Below, one piece after another: positions 63,980 through 64,000 of a stretch of DNA of 64,000 bases. The notes below the pieces were generated by a model. That model made no database searches. It saw only the letters and a list, made by a program, of their open reading frames with translations, and had not been told where the DNA came from. The translations under genes were made by a program, and so were the position numbers. This stretch comes from Guptibacillus algicola. Lineage in GTDB: Bacteria > Bacillota > Bacilli > Bacillales > Guptibacillaceae. Within the stretch, counting starts at the first letter, position 1. Each line of letters begins with the position of its first letter. The stretch is taken from positions 1,195,215 through 1,259,214 of the forward strand of contig NZ_JAIVAF010000003.1 of NCBI RefSeq assembly GCF_020171805.1. The letters run 5' to 3'.

Positions 63980-64000
63980 ATGTTTCAATCTAAGAAAGAT
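63980..64000 (+). CDS. 5' end of a further gene (cut by window edge)
   Basis: GGCGGTGATGTA precedes ATG 63980, opening MFQSKKD, then the window ends. Only seven codons are visible, so no function can be named. It begins after the tandem terminator at 63858 and a short AT-rich spacer that could hold its promoter. Confidence 0.35.

Overview
The window is a piece of chromosome from a spore-forming, AT-rich member of the Bacillaceae. The evidence is two germinant-receptor operons, a CotD-type spore coat protein, a gpsB / RNase P RNA / rlmL neighbourhood, an mrfA-mrfB (yprA-yprB) pair, parE-parC, and strong AGGAGG-type ribosome binding sites with occasional TTG and GTG starts. I see no insertion sequence, integrase, phage gene, CRISPR array or tRNA. 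Most of the window reads as ordinary core or near-core chromosome.

Layout. 1-0.4 kb: 3' end of an RlmN/Cfr-family radical SAM rRNA methyltransferase. 0.9-8.8 kb: two complete GerA-type germinant receptor operons placed back to back, the leftward one (A-C-D-B order) with an extra small D-type subunit, the rightward one in A-B-C order behind a recognisable sigma-G-like promoter. 8.9-11.1 kb: a large membrane protein fusing DUF2157 and GDYXXLXY modules. 11.2-18.8 kb: an acyl-CoA catabolic locus (two acyl-CoA dehydrogenases, SDR, TetR regulator, 3-hydroxyacyl-CoA dehydrogenase, an ACAD10/11- or LvaA-like kinase, enoyl-CoA hydratase/isomerase) with two matching ACCGGT-centred palindromes and a cre-like site. 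The kinase plus an ACAD11-like dehydrogenase suggests hydroxy-acid rather than plain beta-oxidation substrates.

19-37.8 kb: a PatB/MalY C-S lyase, two YdjM-like membrane hydrolases around a TVP38 protein, parE-parC (overlapping, parC from TTG), a bioY gene behind a BirA-type operator, transporters, a Cas4-like-nuclease/XPD-type helicase fusion, an M29 aminopeptidase and small metabolic genes. 37.9-41.2 kb: an MFS exporter preceded by an extended -10 promoter, a 17-codon leader peptide and competing RNA stems (a candidate translation attenuator), a cold-shock protein, and an AAC(6')-like/GNAT double acetyltransferase broken by a one-base frameshift. 41.3-49.2 kb: YjiH family protein, oxidoreductase, thioesterase/enoyl-CoA hydratase pair and an M32 carboxypeptidase.

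49.2-64 kb: small genes including two very short ones (a 35-aa zinc ribbon and a 39-aa membrane peptide), then rlmL, rnpB with its own promoter and terminator, gpsB, ypsA, cotD, a DnaQ-type exonuclease with a cNMP/CBS/DUF294 protein, mrfB-mrfA (mitomycin repair), a YcgL-type nucleotidyltransferase, a YyaL/DUF255 thioredoxin-like protein, and a Cys-rich protein with an acidic tail. The most promising leads are the leader-controlled MFS gene, the kinase-containing acyl-CoA locus with its operators, and the frameshifted double acetyltransferase. No single locus can be declared a wholly new system from sequence alone.
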